A DNA stretch of 64,000 bases from Tetracladium setigerum (Eukaryota > Ascomycota > Leotiomycetes > Helotiales): contig PZJY01000009.1 of NCBI GenBank assembly GCA_031472005.1, positions 1,488,001 to 1,552,000 on the forward strand, read 5' to 3'. Position 1 is the first letter of the stretch, and each line of letters opens with the position of its first letter. This document shows, in pieces, positions 44,320 to 56,399 of this stretch. The notes below the pieces were generated by a model. It did not search any database, was not told the origin of the DNA, and was given only the letters and a program-made list of their open reading frames with translations. A program made the position numbers and the translations under genes.

Positions 44320-46045
44320 TCATTGGCGAGGAGGGGTCATGCGAGCACGCTCAAAGCCCTCAGGTCTTGGCTCACCCTCATCCTCATAATGAAGCTTGTA
44401 GCGACGACCAATTGGGAGATCACTACCATCCTCGGGTCTATCCTTGAGTGGGACAATGAACCAGAATTTCTTCCCATCCATCTCAGCCAAGGCCTTCTTG
44501 ACAGGATAGCAGGGGCCGGTGTAACGTGGTCGCTGAACTACACAGTCTCTAACGACCTTGGGAACATAGACGGTTGGCGCAACACCGACGAGGGGAACGG
44601 CGCGCACAAATCTATCATCATCGACATCTGTGATAGTGATAGATGGATTATTCTCAGTGTCAGGAGCAGATCGATCTGGGCGGATGACGGCTGGAGGTGG
44701 TTGTGTGACGGTGCTTGGATTGAGGACGGGGGTATTGGCAAGATCACCAGCTTCAAGATCGCCTCCTGCAACTCTCGTGGTTGGATAGGGTGCTGGCCAA
44801 ACAGCCTGACCGCGCTCGGGGGCATTTGAATGAGGTGCATTGCGAGTGCGCTGTTGAGTGATTGGATTTCCCTTCACGCCCATGTAAACGAAAATCAAGA
44901 GACTGGCCCAGTGTTAGCTCATGCGATTCGGTGTGGTAGGGAAGAATGGAACTTACGGTTCGAGAACGAGGAGGAAAGTGGTGACGTGAAGAAGTCCGAT
45001 GCTATCAAACCAAACACCACGTGCCTTGTATTCAAAGCCAATGAACATGAACAGTTCGGCGCCGCACCAAATGAGCAACAGGGTGTACAGGCAACTGATG
45101 AGGGAGTAGCTGTAGAAGCGACGGAGCGGGCTATAAGGATTGAAGAGTCCTTGGAAGAGACCGACAACCATGCCAAAGACAGACTGGAAAAGGTTAGCTT
45201 TGCTGAGAAGGATATCGGAAGAAATATAAAACACATACCAGAGCGATGAGGCTGTAGTTTGGAAGTCGAGGGATGGAGAAAAGAACTCCCAAGAACTTCT
45301 CCCATGAAGACTTGTACTCAATCTCATAGCGAGTGACAACAAGACCGACGGTGAGGAGGGCAACGTTGCAGAAGAAGATAAGCAATGGAGCCACCAGGCG
45401 AGGAATTCTGTGGCGAGGGATGGGGCCGAGGACTTCCTGCCATTGGTGACGGGGGAGGCCAAGGTTTCGGTCATTGATGATGCTCGCAGGACTCTTACGA
45501 CGAGAAGGCACAACATGGAGAACAGGATCGACGTTGATACCAACGAAAGGTGGCAGATTAGCTGCCATCTCGACGGCAGTTGGACCTGGTACCTTAGTCT
45601 CTGTACCATGAGCAACGGGAGCATGAGCAACGGGAGCATGGGCGCCTCGAGTTGCATTAGCAGAGTGACCGACAACAGACTTGACGCCAGCTGGAGCACG
45701 CTCAGCGCCATCGGCAGCAGTTCGTGGCTCAGAGTATTGCTCGACATCGCGTTGGACCTCAATGCCACCGGCATTAATACGCGCAAGTTGTGTGTCGTCA
45801 ATTGACTCTGCAAGCTTGGAAAACCGAAGTTGGTAGGCGCCGCCAACAGCTGCATCGCTGTGTCGCTTATTATAGCTGACAACATCGTTTGATCGACGAG
45901 TACCACGGCCAGGTTGCGAGGCTGTACGAGACAGGCCTGGAGGACCCTCTGCGAGCATTTGAGCCAAGGTGACGGACTCGTTCAGGTGACTATCGCCCTC
46001 GTAGGAGCCAAGATCGACCTTCTTAGAGTGAGGGAGATCGGCCAT
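44320..46045 (-). CDS. Unrecognised membrane protein with four predicted spans
   Basis: Three exons, 46045-45239, 45183-44957 and 44902-44320, phases 0 and 2, total 538 residues. I do not recognise the family. The first 200 residues are hydrophilic (cytosolic or luminal), with an APVAHAPVAHG repeat. Hydrophobic spans: LVAPLLIFFCNVALLTVGLV, LIALSVFGMVVGLFQGLF (formed across the first junction), LISCLYTLLLIWCGAELFMF, and LLHVTTFLLVLEPLLIFVYM (across the second). A Pro/Thr-rich tail with FWFIVPLKDRPEDGSDLP follows. Clean splicing and the restored membrane spans argue for a real gene. Transport or signalling roles cannot be told. Confidence 0.75.
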
Positions 46046-47275
46046 TGCGGGTGAGGCGAGGCGAAGGGGGGTTTGATTTGGTATGATTTGAGGGGTTTGA
46101 AGGAAGAATAGAAGAGCTCTCGAAGGACACGAGATAGAGTTGCGGGAGTTGAGGGAGTTGGGTTGGAGATCGGTGGTGGAAGTTGAGGATGATTTTTGGC
46201 GGTGGCTCCCTTAAATCTGGATTGAGGCGCGTCGCGTGGAACGCGAGCGATTTCAGAAAATCCATTAGTGCGGTTTATTACTCGGCGCCGAGAGACTCAG
46301 ACAGTTGGAATTAGATCTCTTGTTGTGATGAGTCGACGTTGTGATGGTGGTGATGATCGAGATAGTGGTGGTGTCGGAGTGTCGAAATGCGTAAGCTGGT
46401 TCAACTCGACCAGCAGAAGAATAAATCGGGAGCCAAGACAAAGAAAGAAAAAAAGCTGCCTCAGGCTCACGAATAACAGCAGCATTAGATAATGTGAAAG
46501 GGAATGGTGAAAAGCACAAGCTGAATTAATCAGTAGGATTGGGGTGAGGCGAAGTGAAGTGAGGTACAGAATCCATTTTGCCCTTCACCTATTTGTCAAA
46601 AGGAGATATGTGCGATATAACAAGTAGATCAATTACTGTCCACAAACAATCTTTCACACGCTAACAATACAAGTAGTAGAAGCGCAATTAGAAACATAGA
46701 AACCAAATGCTGACCTCCCCCCTCCTCCACCATACAGCAACTTCTTCTAAGTTCCCAAGGTAGTCTTTATGCAAGACTAAAAACAAGCTTAATTTCTGCA
46801 TCATGATTACTTGCGCTAGCAGGTATTTCGAAACCAAAAAATACAGCCAAAAAGTCAGAATTTGTTTCTGCAGCTCGCTTGATTCTCAGACCAATTCAAG
46901 GTCATAGGCAAGCGTTTATCAAAAGCTCAAATCCCAATACAACCTCTCCAACAATACTAAATAGCTTCACTCAAACAAAAAGCAACGCAAAATTAACGAT
47001 TTGGTACGGAAAATGGAAGGTGCATGTACATTCTTGGAGTTTGGACGGTTGTGACTGAAATGCAAATAACGATTCTCGGACAACGATGAGTGAGGAATTT
47101 CAAGGTCCTCAGGTCTGGACTTTAAATATTACAGCAATTGTACATAATGAAAATGTAGCTATGGGTCATTAGTTCTGGTATTCATTTGGATTGCAAAGAA
47201 GCAAGAGGTTCATCGTCCAAATCTTCACACGACGTTGGGTTGAACTCGGAGTATTACTAAGCCAACTTCACCATC
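46046..47275. other. Intergenic, nothing recognised
   Basis: Upstream region of the membrane-protein gene, then AT-rich sequence up to the transposon's left end. No coding frame is recognised. Confidence 0.5.
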
Positions 47276-47309
47276 CACCAGGGGGTGCAGGAATTCCTGC
47301 GACACCAAA
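47276..47309 (+). repeat. Left terminal inverted repeat of the transposon
   Basis: 34 bp, matching the reverse complement of 48699-48732 at 33 positions; the one difference is C versus T just after the internal palindrome (TGCGACACC here, TGTGACACC at the other end). That is a C-to-T type change. Confidence 0.9.
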
Positions 47310-47501
47310 ATAGCCGGATTTAGCCGATGAAATGTAGTATTATTTTATATACTACCATAAATCACTCTTAATCGGCTTGCCACCACTATTCTTTACATCT
47401 TTACATCTCTTCGGCATCTCAAGTATCCGAGCCTGTATTTCTTTCATTGTGATCTTACTCCATTCGTCTTGTAATACCTCTTTTAGCTCGTCGAGCGAAT
47501 T

Positions 47502-48631
47502 CTATTGCCGCTTACGCATCTGTTCTTTCAAAATGCACCAACATCCCTTAATCGGATTTAAATCAGGTGATTGAGGAGGGTGAACGAGTAGCGTAATATT
47601 AGCAGCGTTCCGAGCGTCTTGGGCCAGAGTTAAGGTCTGGTTCCGGGGAACTTTATAGCCATGGCTTTGATCGTTATCTTCTTGTAAAATCCACTTGATA
47701 TCCTCTCTCTCTCGAGCGTTTTGAATTGCACCTATATAGACCGGTAAAAGCCGGTCCACACAGTACTTTTAGGTCATCGAATTACCCTTAACTTTGACTT
47801 CTACCTCATGTGGTAGCTTCGCTTCCCACTCCTTACTCGAGCTTCCTACGACTCGACCGGCTCGTTTTTGCGAGTCCGAGGCTTTCGAGGACGTTTAGGG
47901 CGCTCGGTATAATCTTATTCATCGTGATAGAACTCGAGCTTATCGGCCTTAGCGTACTAATTAACCTAAGCAGCGAGATGTAATTGATTGCCGGCTTTTT
48001 AAGGCTTTTCTTATATATTGTCCGGATTTAATCGCTTTCCTTGCTCCCGGAGAATATAACCGGTCTTCATAAGACTAGGATCGATATGCGCCTCGTCTGT
48101 AAAGAAGATTCGGTCCTAAAAGCTATAAATCGGCTTATTCATATACTCGGCCCCGTACGCTTCTCGTTTTACCTTATTTGCCGGTGAAATCTTCTTTTTC
48201 ACGTACGCCATCTTATAGCGCTGGCCGCCTTTCGTATTCTTTTTAAGTGCGGCCTAGAGAGCTCTTTTCTTGACCGGGAGCTTTAGCTAGCCGATTTAGC
48301 ATTCGAGCAGCTGCTTTCGGTACGGGTTTCTTTTGCTTATAAGGTATTTGCATATAGTTTTCGATACTCGAGACTTTCGGCTAAGGACCTTCGATTGCCT
48401 GCGATTCCTCTTATACCCTTCTTTACCAAGCCGAGTGCGCTGTTAAAGCCATCGATAGCCTATTGAGCGATTAATATCCACTTCTTTACAAATTTTAGTA
48501 AACCACTTCTTCCCATGATTTCGGTTATACGTAGCGAAGAATTCGGACTTCTTTGGAGTAGAATACTCTTGATGGCTTTCGGCCATCTCAGGAGTGTACG
48601 GATGAGCTTGTGATCGAGTTGTTGGAGCCAT
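47502..48631 (-). pseudogene. Transposase, DDE/Tc1 type, inactivated
   Basis: The N-terminal part from ATG 48631 (MAPTTRSQAHPYTPEMAES) includes a helix-turn-helix-like CKEVDINRSIGYRWL. A middle part keeps FFTDEAHIDPSLMKTGY, holding the first catalytic Asp. The C-terminal part keeps LQEDNDQSHGYK with the second acidic site and LLVHPPQSPDLNPIKGCW, the block before the third acidic residue of Tc1/IS630-like DDE enzymes. Between them are at least ten in-frame stops at expected Gln/Trp positions and some frame changes. Homology to the DDE_3 group is clear from these blocks. Confidence 0.85.
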
Positions 48632-48698
48632 AATTGTATAATTAAAGAGTTATTCTACTAATTTACTCTACTTTTGATGATGGTGCACAGACCACTTC

Positions 48699-48732
48699 TT
48701 TGGTGTCACAGGAATTCCTGCACCCCCTGGTG
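48699..48732 (-). repeat. Right terminal inverted repeat of the transposon
   Basis: Mirror copy of 47276-47309, next to the outside triplet ATC at 48733-48735. It marks the 5' side of the transposase frame; the ATG is 68 bp inside it. Confidence 0.9.
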
Positions 48733-51700
48733 ATCTCATCTCCTTGGCGCAATCCTTGTTGACCTAACAACCTCACAGACGCAAGTCGCCAGTAAATTTT
48801 GCATTTTGCATTTTCATGCCTGGTGTGTTATCCTACAATAAAAGCTCCCCAGAATTCTATCAGCATCATTCGTGGAGAAGATCCAGGCAAACGCTGGTTC
48901 GCAACAGGTGGTGGTTGGTTACTGTAGTGATTGCTGCAGCTGGATGGGGAATCGTTCGTTGTAAATGGAGATATGGTTGCCATCAGGAGCCGACCCAAGC
49001 GGGCACATAAGTTCGTATTTTCTTCATTGCTGATTATCTTTTATTATTTGGCGGGCTGCCATGGCATCCGTGGGTGCTTTTTTGTCATTTGTCAAGAGTT
49101 TGCAGCAGAATTCGAAAATTTCTCAGCAGTAGCACATGTTTCATTTTTTTTATTGGGCTTTGAATTGAGGAGAGCCCTAAGAGATACAAAATTCGTTGAA
49201 TTGTCGACTATTATAGATTATGGATATCTCATAGATAAATTTTCAAGTCCTTCTGTTCACTTGGTATCACCTTACATTGTGTTTTGGTTTGGTTCACCGC
49301 TTCGATCAGCACCATGTGGAACGGAATTGAGCAATTCGTTGCTTCCACTCATTCTCTTTCTCTTGTCAATGTACTTTACCTCAGCTCTTAAACAAGCAGT
49401 CAGCCAAGTAATCTGGCGAGGAAAGTTGATCCAATAAAGTCGGAGATGCTGTTAAGACTTCTCGGACTCAACTGGTTCTCTAAGCTACCACGAAGGAAAA
49501 CAGTACCGCCATTGACTATTGACTGAATTGTTGGTCACGAGGCAAAATCGTAGATTTGCACTTAGATGTGCTTACTACTGCATATTTTGGGCCCAACTTA
49601 AGCAGGAAGTGCAGATACGAGCGTGATGCTTCATCATATGACGATGTTCAATTGGTTTTTCTTCCTACCCCAGTGACTACACTACTCATACACATCGTAT
49701 CATTATCGTTGAATCTTCCCTCCAACTCCTCAAAATTCCCTTTTCATTCATGACAATGCACAAAACGCCTTTCCGATGCAAGCATGCAACACCGTACATC
49801 CCTTTTTTGATGACCCGACCCATAACGCCTTTGCTCATTCCCAAATGCTATGCCCACCCAAATGCTATGCCCAAGACACTCAATGCTTCCCAAAATGCAG
49901 TAAATGATCAATTACGCCTAAATGTATAACCTTTGCACACTCCATAAGTGCAGCAGGCGCTTGGCTCCAGGTCGCCTTTTAGAACGGCATCTCGAGTTTT
50001 CTGAATTCTATATCAGTGAGAGTGTTTGTGAAGTCATGAATCTATATGTACTTACGTCATTGCAGGGTATTGGGGATGCCGTTGTGACTGAGAGGGTACT
50101 GATGAGAAGGAGCGATGCAGCCAGCAGTGAAGGTCTGGAGATTTGCATTTTCTCTGAAATTATCGAAAGGCTTTTTGATTTTGGACTAGATCGAAGCGCT
50201 ATAATAATCGATAGATTAGGCGAGTAGATTTATACTTCGAGGTAATGCCGTTTGCTGTTGATTCTCAGCGCTGTGTTGGAACGAACGAAAGCGAATGTGT
50301 TTGATTCTTGTGTGACCACGAAAGAACAAAACGTGGAGGAAAAACGAACTGATATATACAACAGACACCGCTTATCGTATCCCACTCAAGGCCTCCTTAC
50401 GGAATGTGTACACATGTCTCGACCATTCATCCCACGCCACTCCTCACAGCCATCCTCACGATTCCAAAACCCGAGAATGTGTGTGTTGCTTACTTAACAA
50501 GGATGACTCCAACCACCCCTGATTTGGAACTCACCCTCGCGGAACTATGTCATACGCCCATAAGCATCTTTGATACGAGATCTTCTGATCCTTGCCGTCT
50601 CGTTCTGAGTGCGTGTAGGGTAAAATGTGGTGATGTCGCGGTTGTGGCGAGAGGAGGGATTTTGGTTGGATACGGGCGGCCTAAAAATAGACGCACGGGC
50701 ACGGGGAAGACGAGAAGATGCCAAGACAGGAGTTCTCCAAGGATCGACAACATAGACAGAAGTTGCAAAGACGCTATGAAACACACCTCATCCTTCTGTT
50801 GATTGTTTAACAATTACTGGCACAGAGAAGTTGTATCGGGCGTCTATTCTGACCACGACAGGAGGTGATCAAAGCTGGGCTTCACGGAGAATCCTCCGCT
50901 GGCTCCCACCGGGTACCGATTTTCCGAATGATCTGCTATTTTGTTCATTCCAAAATACTATTCTACCTCGGTCAAAAGTAAGTTCTGACCATGCCGGCAG
51001 AGGAACTTCCACAGCTGAAAAGTAGCAACAACTACCGAGGGCTCCTTCCTTCCATTTGAGCTATCGTATCGCTTGCGAGGATGAAAGTTTCATCATAGAT
51101 TTCTCGTTCTAGACTACTCTCCCTCTCACTTAGCGTTTTTAAGATCACCTCGAAGTACTTATCGATGTTGAGAGCGACGGGAGTGTGCTGCATATCCTTG
51201 GAAACACCAAATACCTTCTTCGCCATTTACCAACATCCCCAGATTGAACGAATAGCACGAAATTGTTCAAAGTTTCAAATGTTTACTCTTCAAGATCCAG
51301 ACCACTTGGGAGATCATTCCACTACGATGGTTGTTAAGTTTCCACAACGACAAAACGTCCCCTTCCACCGCATGTTCGGAAGGTCATCCGTCTCGGAAAG
51401 TAGTAAGTATCTAAGGGACCCTGGCTGAGGATTTACTCCGAAGTAGACTAGAAATCGCATTAACATGATTTGAATTTCGATTTCCCCTCTGCTGAAAATC
51501 CGCTAATTATTGGCTTTCGCGCCATGGCAAGGGCCTAAAAGTAGGTGCTCGGGCTTCATCTGATATCGCGTAGATTCTTTATTGCACTACTCGAGTAGTA
51601 CCGTCAGGCCGTGGACGACCTAAGAAACGCCGTGGCGCGGGAGGTCAACACGTTCATGTTGTAGCATCTTTCGAGATAAAGATCAGCAGCTCACAAGTTC

Positions 51701-52256
51701 TTTTAATCTTTTTTTATTGCAGAGCATGTTATAATTTACGCTGAGAGTGATCAGCGGTTAACCCCTTTCCAATGATGCTGTTTTGTCTGATTTTGCTCTC
51801 TCAATCTGTTTGGTCTCGAAGTACGGAGTACGAGGAATAGCCATTCTCGGCAATCAAAATATAACCGAAGTCTGAGCACCAAGCTACTCGACCACCACCT
51901 ACGCACGTTCTCATGGGTAACCATTGCGCCTTGACAATTGAGTTCGTACCTTACCCTTTGAGAGATTTGGGACTATTTGAGCTGCATAGTTTATTGTATC
52001 CGGCGATCGTTAGTTAAAGGCGAATTTTTAATTGGTTCGTTTCGGCTCTGGCTTCTTCATTGAGATCTAAGTAGATCTAAACAAGGGCATATTCACAAGT
52101 ACTGTAAGTACAGCGAACCTTGGGGAAAGGGGATCGAGCCTCCCTGTGATAATTATTAGTGTTTTGCAGTGTTTATTTAATGATGGGGTACTTCCATCGT
52201 TTTCCTTGCATCACTCCCTTTACACCTTGATTGTGTCTGTCGTCTCTCAGCCCACA
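48733..52256. other. Gene-poor AT-rich region beside the transposon
   Basis: 3.5 kb without an intact gene. Short fragments look protein-like but lead nowhere: AT-hook-like GYGRPKNRRTGTGK near 50670 and SGRGRPKKRRGAGG near 51604 (plus), and a helical frame at 51032-51226 (minus). These may be relics of a basic nuclear protein or a transposon. The last 150 bp are the promoter of the GMC oxidoreductase gene. Confidence 0.45.
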
Positions 52257-54543
52257 ATGTTGTTCAACCAGCTATTCATTCTCTCGCTCGGTGCACTGGC
52301 TATCGCAACTCCGGTCTCAGAAGAATCGACAAAAGAAAAGCGACAATTCCAAGGCCTCTTCGCAAGTTTCACTAGTTTTTTCTTCCCCCAAACATTCGAC
52401 TATGTTGTTCTTGGCGGTGGTACTGGAGGATTAACAATCGCAAAACGATTGGCAGAGTCAGGGAAAAGTGTAGCTGTAATCGAGGCCGGCACGCTTTATG
52501 AGGTTGCTGCTCCGCTGATTCAATCCACACCAGGTGGAGATGTCGTTGGCGTGGGTGAGTCGAAGCGGAAAAGGAGAAGAGGAAGAGAGAATGAGCTGAC
52601 AAAAGAACACTCAGGAACCGAAGAAACCTCCCCAACAGTCGACTGGGGCTTCTTCACCTCACCTGATCCAGCATCAAATAACAAACGTCGCGCTTACGCT
52701 CGAGGAAAATGTCTCGGGGGAAGTTCCGCACGCAACTTCATGATCTACCAGCGTCCAACTCGAGGAAGCCTCGCTCAATGGGCCGACCAAGTTGGAGATG
52801 ACTCTTACAATTTCGACGCTTTCCTCCCATATTATAAGAAAAGCGTCAAGTTTACTCCTCCCGGACCTCTTCGAGCAGCCAATGCTTCTGCTGAATATAA
52901 CGCTGCTGCATTTGATCCTAATGCTGGACCTCTCGATGTCTCGTACGCGAATTATGCTCAGACTTTTAGCAGTATGTTATACTCCCCCTACTTAAAGCAG
53001 AACAATTTAGAGACAAGAGCAAAATGACTCACTGATATTCTTCAATCTTTTAGGTTACATGGAAGGTGCTCTTAACGAACTCGACCCCCCATTCCGACTG
53101 TTCAAGATTTCAATTCCGGCACCCTAATGGGTTGTCAATATTGCACATCCACCATCTCCCCCGGCACCCAAAAGCGCGAATCTTCACAAACCGCCTTCGT
53201 CACCCCCGCTGACCTAATCGGTTTCTCCAACCTCAAAGTCTTCACTCTCTCCACTGCCAAAAAGATAAACTTCAACAGTGCCAAAAAGGCAACGAGTGTG
53301 ACGGTGACGTCGAATTTCATAGATTACACCATCAACGTAAGGAAGGAGGTTATCGTGGCCGCGGGCGTATTTCAATCCCCGCAGCTGCTGATGCTTTCTG
53401 GTATTGGCCCACTCGCACAATTAAAGAAGTTCGGAATCAAGGTCATCAAGCAGCTTGAGGGCGTGGGACAGAATATGCAAGATCATATCTTCTTCGGTCC
53501 GTCGTATCGAGTTGCTCTTGAGACTTTCACCAGACTTGCGAACGACCCGGCATATCTGCTCGCGCAATTCGCACAGTATGGCGCCACTCAGTCCGGACCA
53601 CTGACGAATCCTGTCTCCGACTTTCTGGGCTGGGAGAAGGTCCCTGATGAGTTGAGAGGTAGCATTGGAGCCAGTGGATTGGCTGATCTGGGGAAATTAC
53701 CGGCAGATTGGCCGGAGTTGGAGTATCTGTCGGGGGCTGGATATGTGGGAGATTGGTCAAGTCTGTTTACTAAACGTATGTTTCTCTTCCGTTCACCTCC
53801 AGTTTTCTCTTTTTCGACTTTTCGACTTTTCTACTTTTGTTATCCCAATTAACCTAGCTAATAAATGAAATGGCAAACAGAACCAAAAGACGGCTACCAG
53901 TACGCCACCATCCTCGCCGCACTCGTTGCGCCTCAATCTCGTGGAACCGTCACACTCAACTCCGCAGATATCAACGTCCTGCCCAACATCAATACCGCAT
54001 ATCTCCAATCACCCGTAGACCAGAAAGTTGCCATTGCGGGGTATAAGCGTGCCAGAGAGGCATTTGCAACGGATTTCATGCAGAGGGTTGTTATTGGGGA
54101 TGAGTATTATCCAGGGAAATTGGTGCAGACTGATGCCCAGATTTTGGAGGTGCGTTTTGCGATCTCCACTCCCTAAACTTTTCGGCAACTCTCTTATGAA
54201 ATTGTGAACTTGAATGAAAGACAAAAGCTAAGATTGCCATTTTAATAGGTCATCAAGGGAAGTCTGCAAACCGTTTGGCACGCTTCCTGTACTTGCAAGA
54301 TGGGAAAGTCAAGTGATCCATTGGCGGTAGTGGATAGTCACGCAAGAGTATATGGTGTTTCAGGCGTGAGAGTTGTGGATGCTAGTGCTTTCCCCTTTCT
54401 ACCTCCGGGTCATCCCCAGAGTACTGTTTGTGAGTATCTTCCTCTTCCTCTACAATATTTGCGGTAATGAATTCATGCTAATGAGCCGGACAACAGATGC
54501 GCTTGCGGAGAAGATTGCGGATTACATCAAGGCTGGGCAGTAA
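52257..54543 (+). CDS. Secreted GMC oxidoreductase (frame broken once)
   Basis: FAD-dependent glucose-methanol-choline oxidoreductase (AA3-type), probably an extracellular alcohol or sugar oxidase/dehydrogenase. Six exons: 52257-52554, 52615-52971, 53054-53775, 53881-54149, 54249-54429, 54497-54543. Residues 1-18 are a signal peptide (MLFNQLFILSLGALAIAT), with KR near residue 31. FAD dinucleotide motif VVLGGGTGGLTIAKRLAESG; GMC signature 1 ARGKCLGGSSARNFMIYQRP; GMC signature 2 GVFQSPQLLMLSGIGPLAQ. The catalytic region is TVWHASCTCKMG and ASAFPFLPPGHPQSTVYALA. Frame is lost in exon 3 at the C6 run 53085-53090, where one more C restores PPIPTVQDFNSGTLMGCQYC; the total is then 625 codons. The upstream in-frame TTG/ATG codons are not needed: 52257 starts the signal peptide. 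Confidence 0.9.
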
Positions 54544-54995
54544 GATGTTGATGATAGAAGATATAATAATTGGTTTCTTTTATGGAACCGAGGACATAGT
54601 AATCGAATGCTTTAATATTGAATACTTCTTGTACACGCAATCTTGGTTAAGCGTACATACACACCGTTGATTTATTGTGAGTGTACCTGCCTTAAGGCAA
54701 CTGTCTACATTAGCTGTGGTTCTTAACTTAATTCAACATTAAATACCTTATGGAAGATTACTTGTTGAGGGCGAATCCTAAGTCACATGCTTAAAGCGCC
54801 GTCGGTGAGATATAATCCGGGGGACATGAAATTACATAATTGGCAAATTGCAGATAGGCTCCACTCTCGAAAGTCGCGTCTTCCCAAGTAGCACCAGCCA
54901 TTTTCCGACCTCAGAACATCTTTCGCAAACAAAGAACATCAAAGCAGTACGATAAGAACGTTCCTAACGCGCATCTATTCTACCTTTCGAACACG
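54544..54995. other. Intergenic, nothing recognised
   Basis: 3' flank of the GMC gene and promoter of the 2EXR gene, 452 bp. No feature is seen. Confidence 0.55.
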
Positions 54996-55924
54996 ATGGC
55001 TACGCAATACAAGTTTCACCATCTAGTCACCCCTGCACCTGTCGACATGGATACTCTTGGTATGATGGATTGGATTGCCGCAGATACCAGGTCGGCAGAA
55101 CGAAAGATCCTCAGCAGTGACGTACCTTTTCTGGCTATTCCTGTTGGTGAGTCCGAGTTCCCGGCAAGTCTTCATTTCGACCTTGCTAATTTAAGATAGA
55201 ACTCCGCGTTCTTTGCTACCGGTACCTCGTTCCCAACATAGACTTTAAATTCAACCGTTCGTCGCCATTCGACAACTCCACTTCCGGCCTTCGATCTGAT
55301 GGCGATAGCTGCACACCAGCCATCCTTCGAGTGAGCAAACAAGTCTACCGTGAGGCGATCAAGGAGTTTTACGGCTACAGAACATTCAGCCTTGAGATCT
55401 TCAATATGGGTGGGCCCATGGGATTTAGCTTCCTCAGCCAACAATATCTCTGGGACAAAGACCTGCCATCGATTTTCTTTTCGGTGAAGAAGTTGAGTCT
55501 CTCGTTGGAATTCAGCAGCCGTCCTGAGCCTGAGAGGAGCAGGCAGCTTGCGCGTTTACTGCGACACTGTTTCCTGGATCGAGCGAGCTGCTTGGAATCA
55601 CTCCACATTCAAATCGAACCTGGTCCACGGTTTTGGGCCGAGCATATTCGCGATTTCAATATTTTGCCTATCACTATTGACTGCTACCTAGGCCCATTGA
55701 AGCAAGTCAGAGGCCTGTCGACAGTGACTGTGGACAATGTTGTGTATAGACGACACAGGAGCTGGAGTCAAGGTGGTGGAGAAGCAGTCCAGGCGAGAAA
55801 GGAGAGACTGTTGACGGAGCTATCTACTGCATTGGATGAAGTCAAGAATTTGATGGTGTTACCTCGAACAAAGACACCATTGAATTCAAATCTTCTTCTG
55901 GTAAATAGTGCCCTCAAATCATGA
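54996..55924 (+). CDS. 2EXR-domain protein (paralogue of the gene at 18105)
   Basis: Two exons, 54996-55146 and 55200-55924, total about 291 residues. The intron uses a GTGAGT donor, TGCTAATT branch and GATAG acceptor, and joins VPFLAIPV to ELRVLCYRYLVPN, restoring the 2EXR core. Next come CTPAILRVSKQVYREAIKEF and YGYRTFSLEI, then a helical C-terminal half (LLRHCFLDRASCLESLHIQI, FWAEHIRDF, YLGPLKQVRGLSTVTV, ALDEVKNLMVLPR). All blocks have counterparts in the 18105 gene, which lacks the intron. The family has no known enzymatic role. Confidence 0.8.
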
Positions 55925-56399
55925 CATTCAAGTCATACAACCAAGTTCAGGATGATGCCTCTACTGAATTATTTGCTTGCTCTGTCTGACACGCTGGTGC
56001 CGGGATATTTCCATTTTTTTGGTATCTTCTGAAAGGGAGAATATGATGTACAGTATCTCACATGATGAAGCTATGTGTATCACTAAATCAAGTAATTACA
56101 AACCCCATTCCAAAACATTAATTTTCTTGCCTGCTACGACTTCCATCACGAATACACCTTTGAATAAGGTACGGTACCTACTGCAACTCGAGTACCTGTA
56201 ATAATTTAGGTGCCAAGGCCTTGAAGACTTCAGCCGATTTGCCGTCGTCCTACAGACCCCTCCACTTCTTCCCCCACTTCGAATCTTCTTTCCATCCCGA
56301 CCTCGCAACAGCTTCTCAACCAGCTGCCAATTCTTCCATTATTCCGTCTAACCATCATCCATTAAGCTTCCACGATACCTACAGATTCAATTGATCAAA
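55925..56399. other. Intergenic, nothing recognised
   Basis: 3' flank of the 2EXR gene, then the C-rich leader and promoter of the Rid-family gene. No other feature is seen. Confidence 0.55.

Larger units (their letters stand above)
47276..48732 (-). mobile_element. Decayed Tc1/mariner-superfamily DNA transposon
   Basis: 1457 bp bounded by 34-bp inverted repeats that differ at one base. The ends begin CACCAGGGGGTGCAGGAATT and contain the palindrome CAGGAATTCCTG. Identical ATC triplets flank both ends directly (47273-47275 and 48733-48735), a possible target duplication, though Tc1/mariner elements usually duplicate TA. The single transposase frame runs on the minus strand and is broken by many stops, mostly TAA/TAG where Gln (CAA/CAG) or Trp (TGG) codons are expected. 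That is the signature of repeat-induced C-to-T mutation in fungi. The element cannot make its own transposase. Confidence 0.85.

Noticed and set aside
44953..45906. Minus-strand open frame of 317 codons
   Set aside because: It is an alternate-frame shadow of the spliced four-span membrane protein; part of it coincides with exon 2 but the rest reads exon 1 out of frame.
47276..48732. Element read as PIF/Harbinger because of a 3-bp flank repeat
   Set aside because: The transposase blocks (DEAHIDP, PPQSPDLNPIKGCW) are of Tc1/IS630 DDE type.
48931..49437. Plus-strand ORF of 168 codons with hydrophobic stretches
   Set aside because: It starts at a non-ATG codon in AT-rich sequence and shows no family motif or splice support; the hydrophobic look follows from T-rich composition.
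50404..50802. Plus-strand ORF of 132 codons
   Set aside because: Non-ATG start in the track frame, no domain, and the composition changes abruptly; only the AT-hook-like piece is noted.
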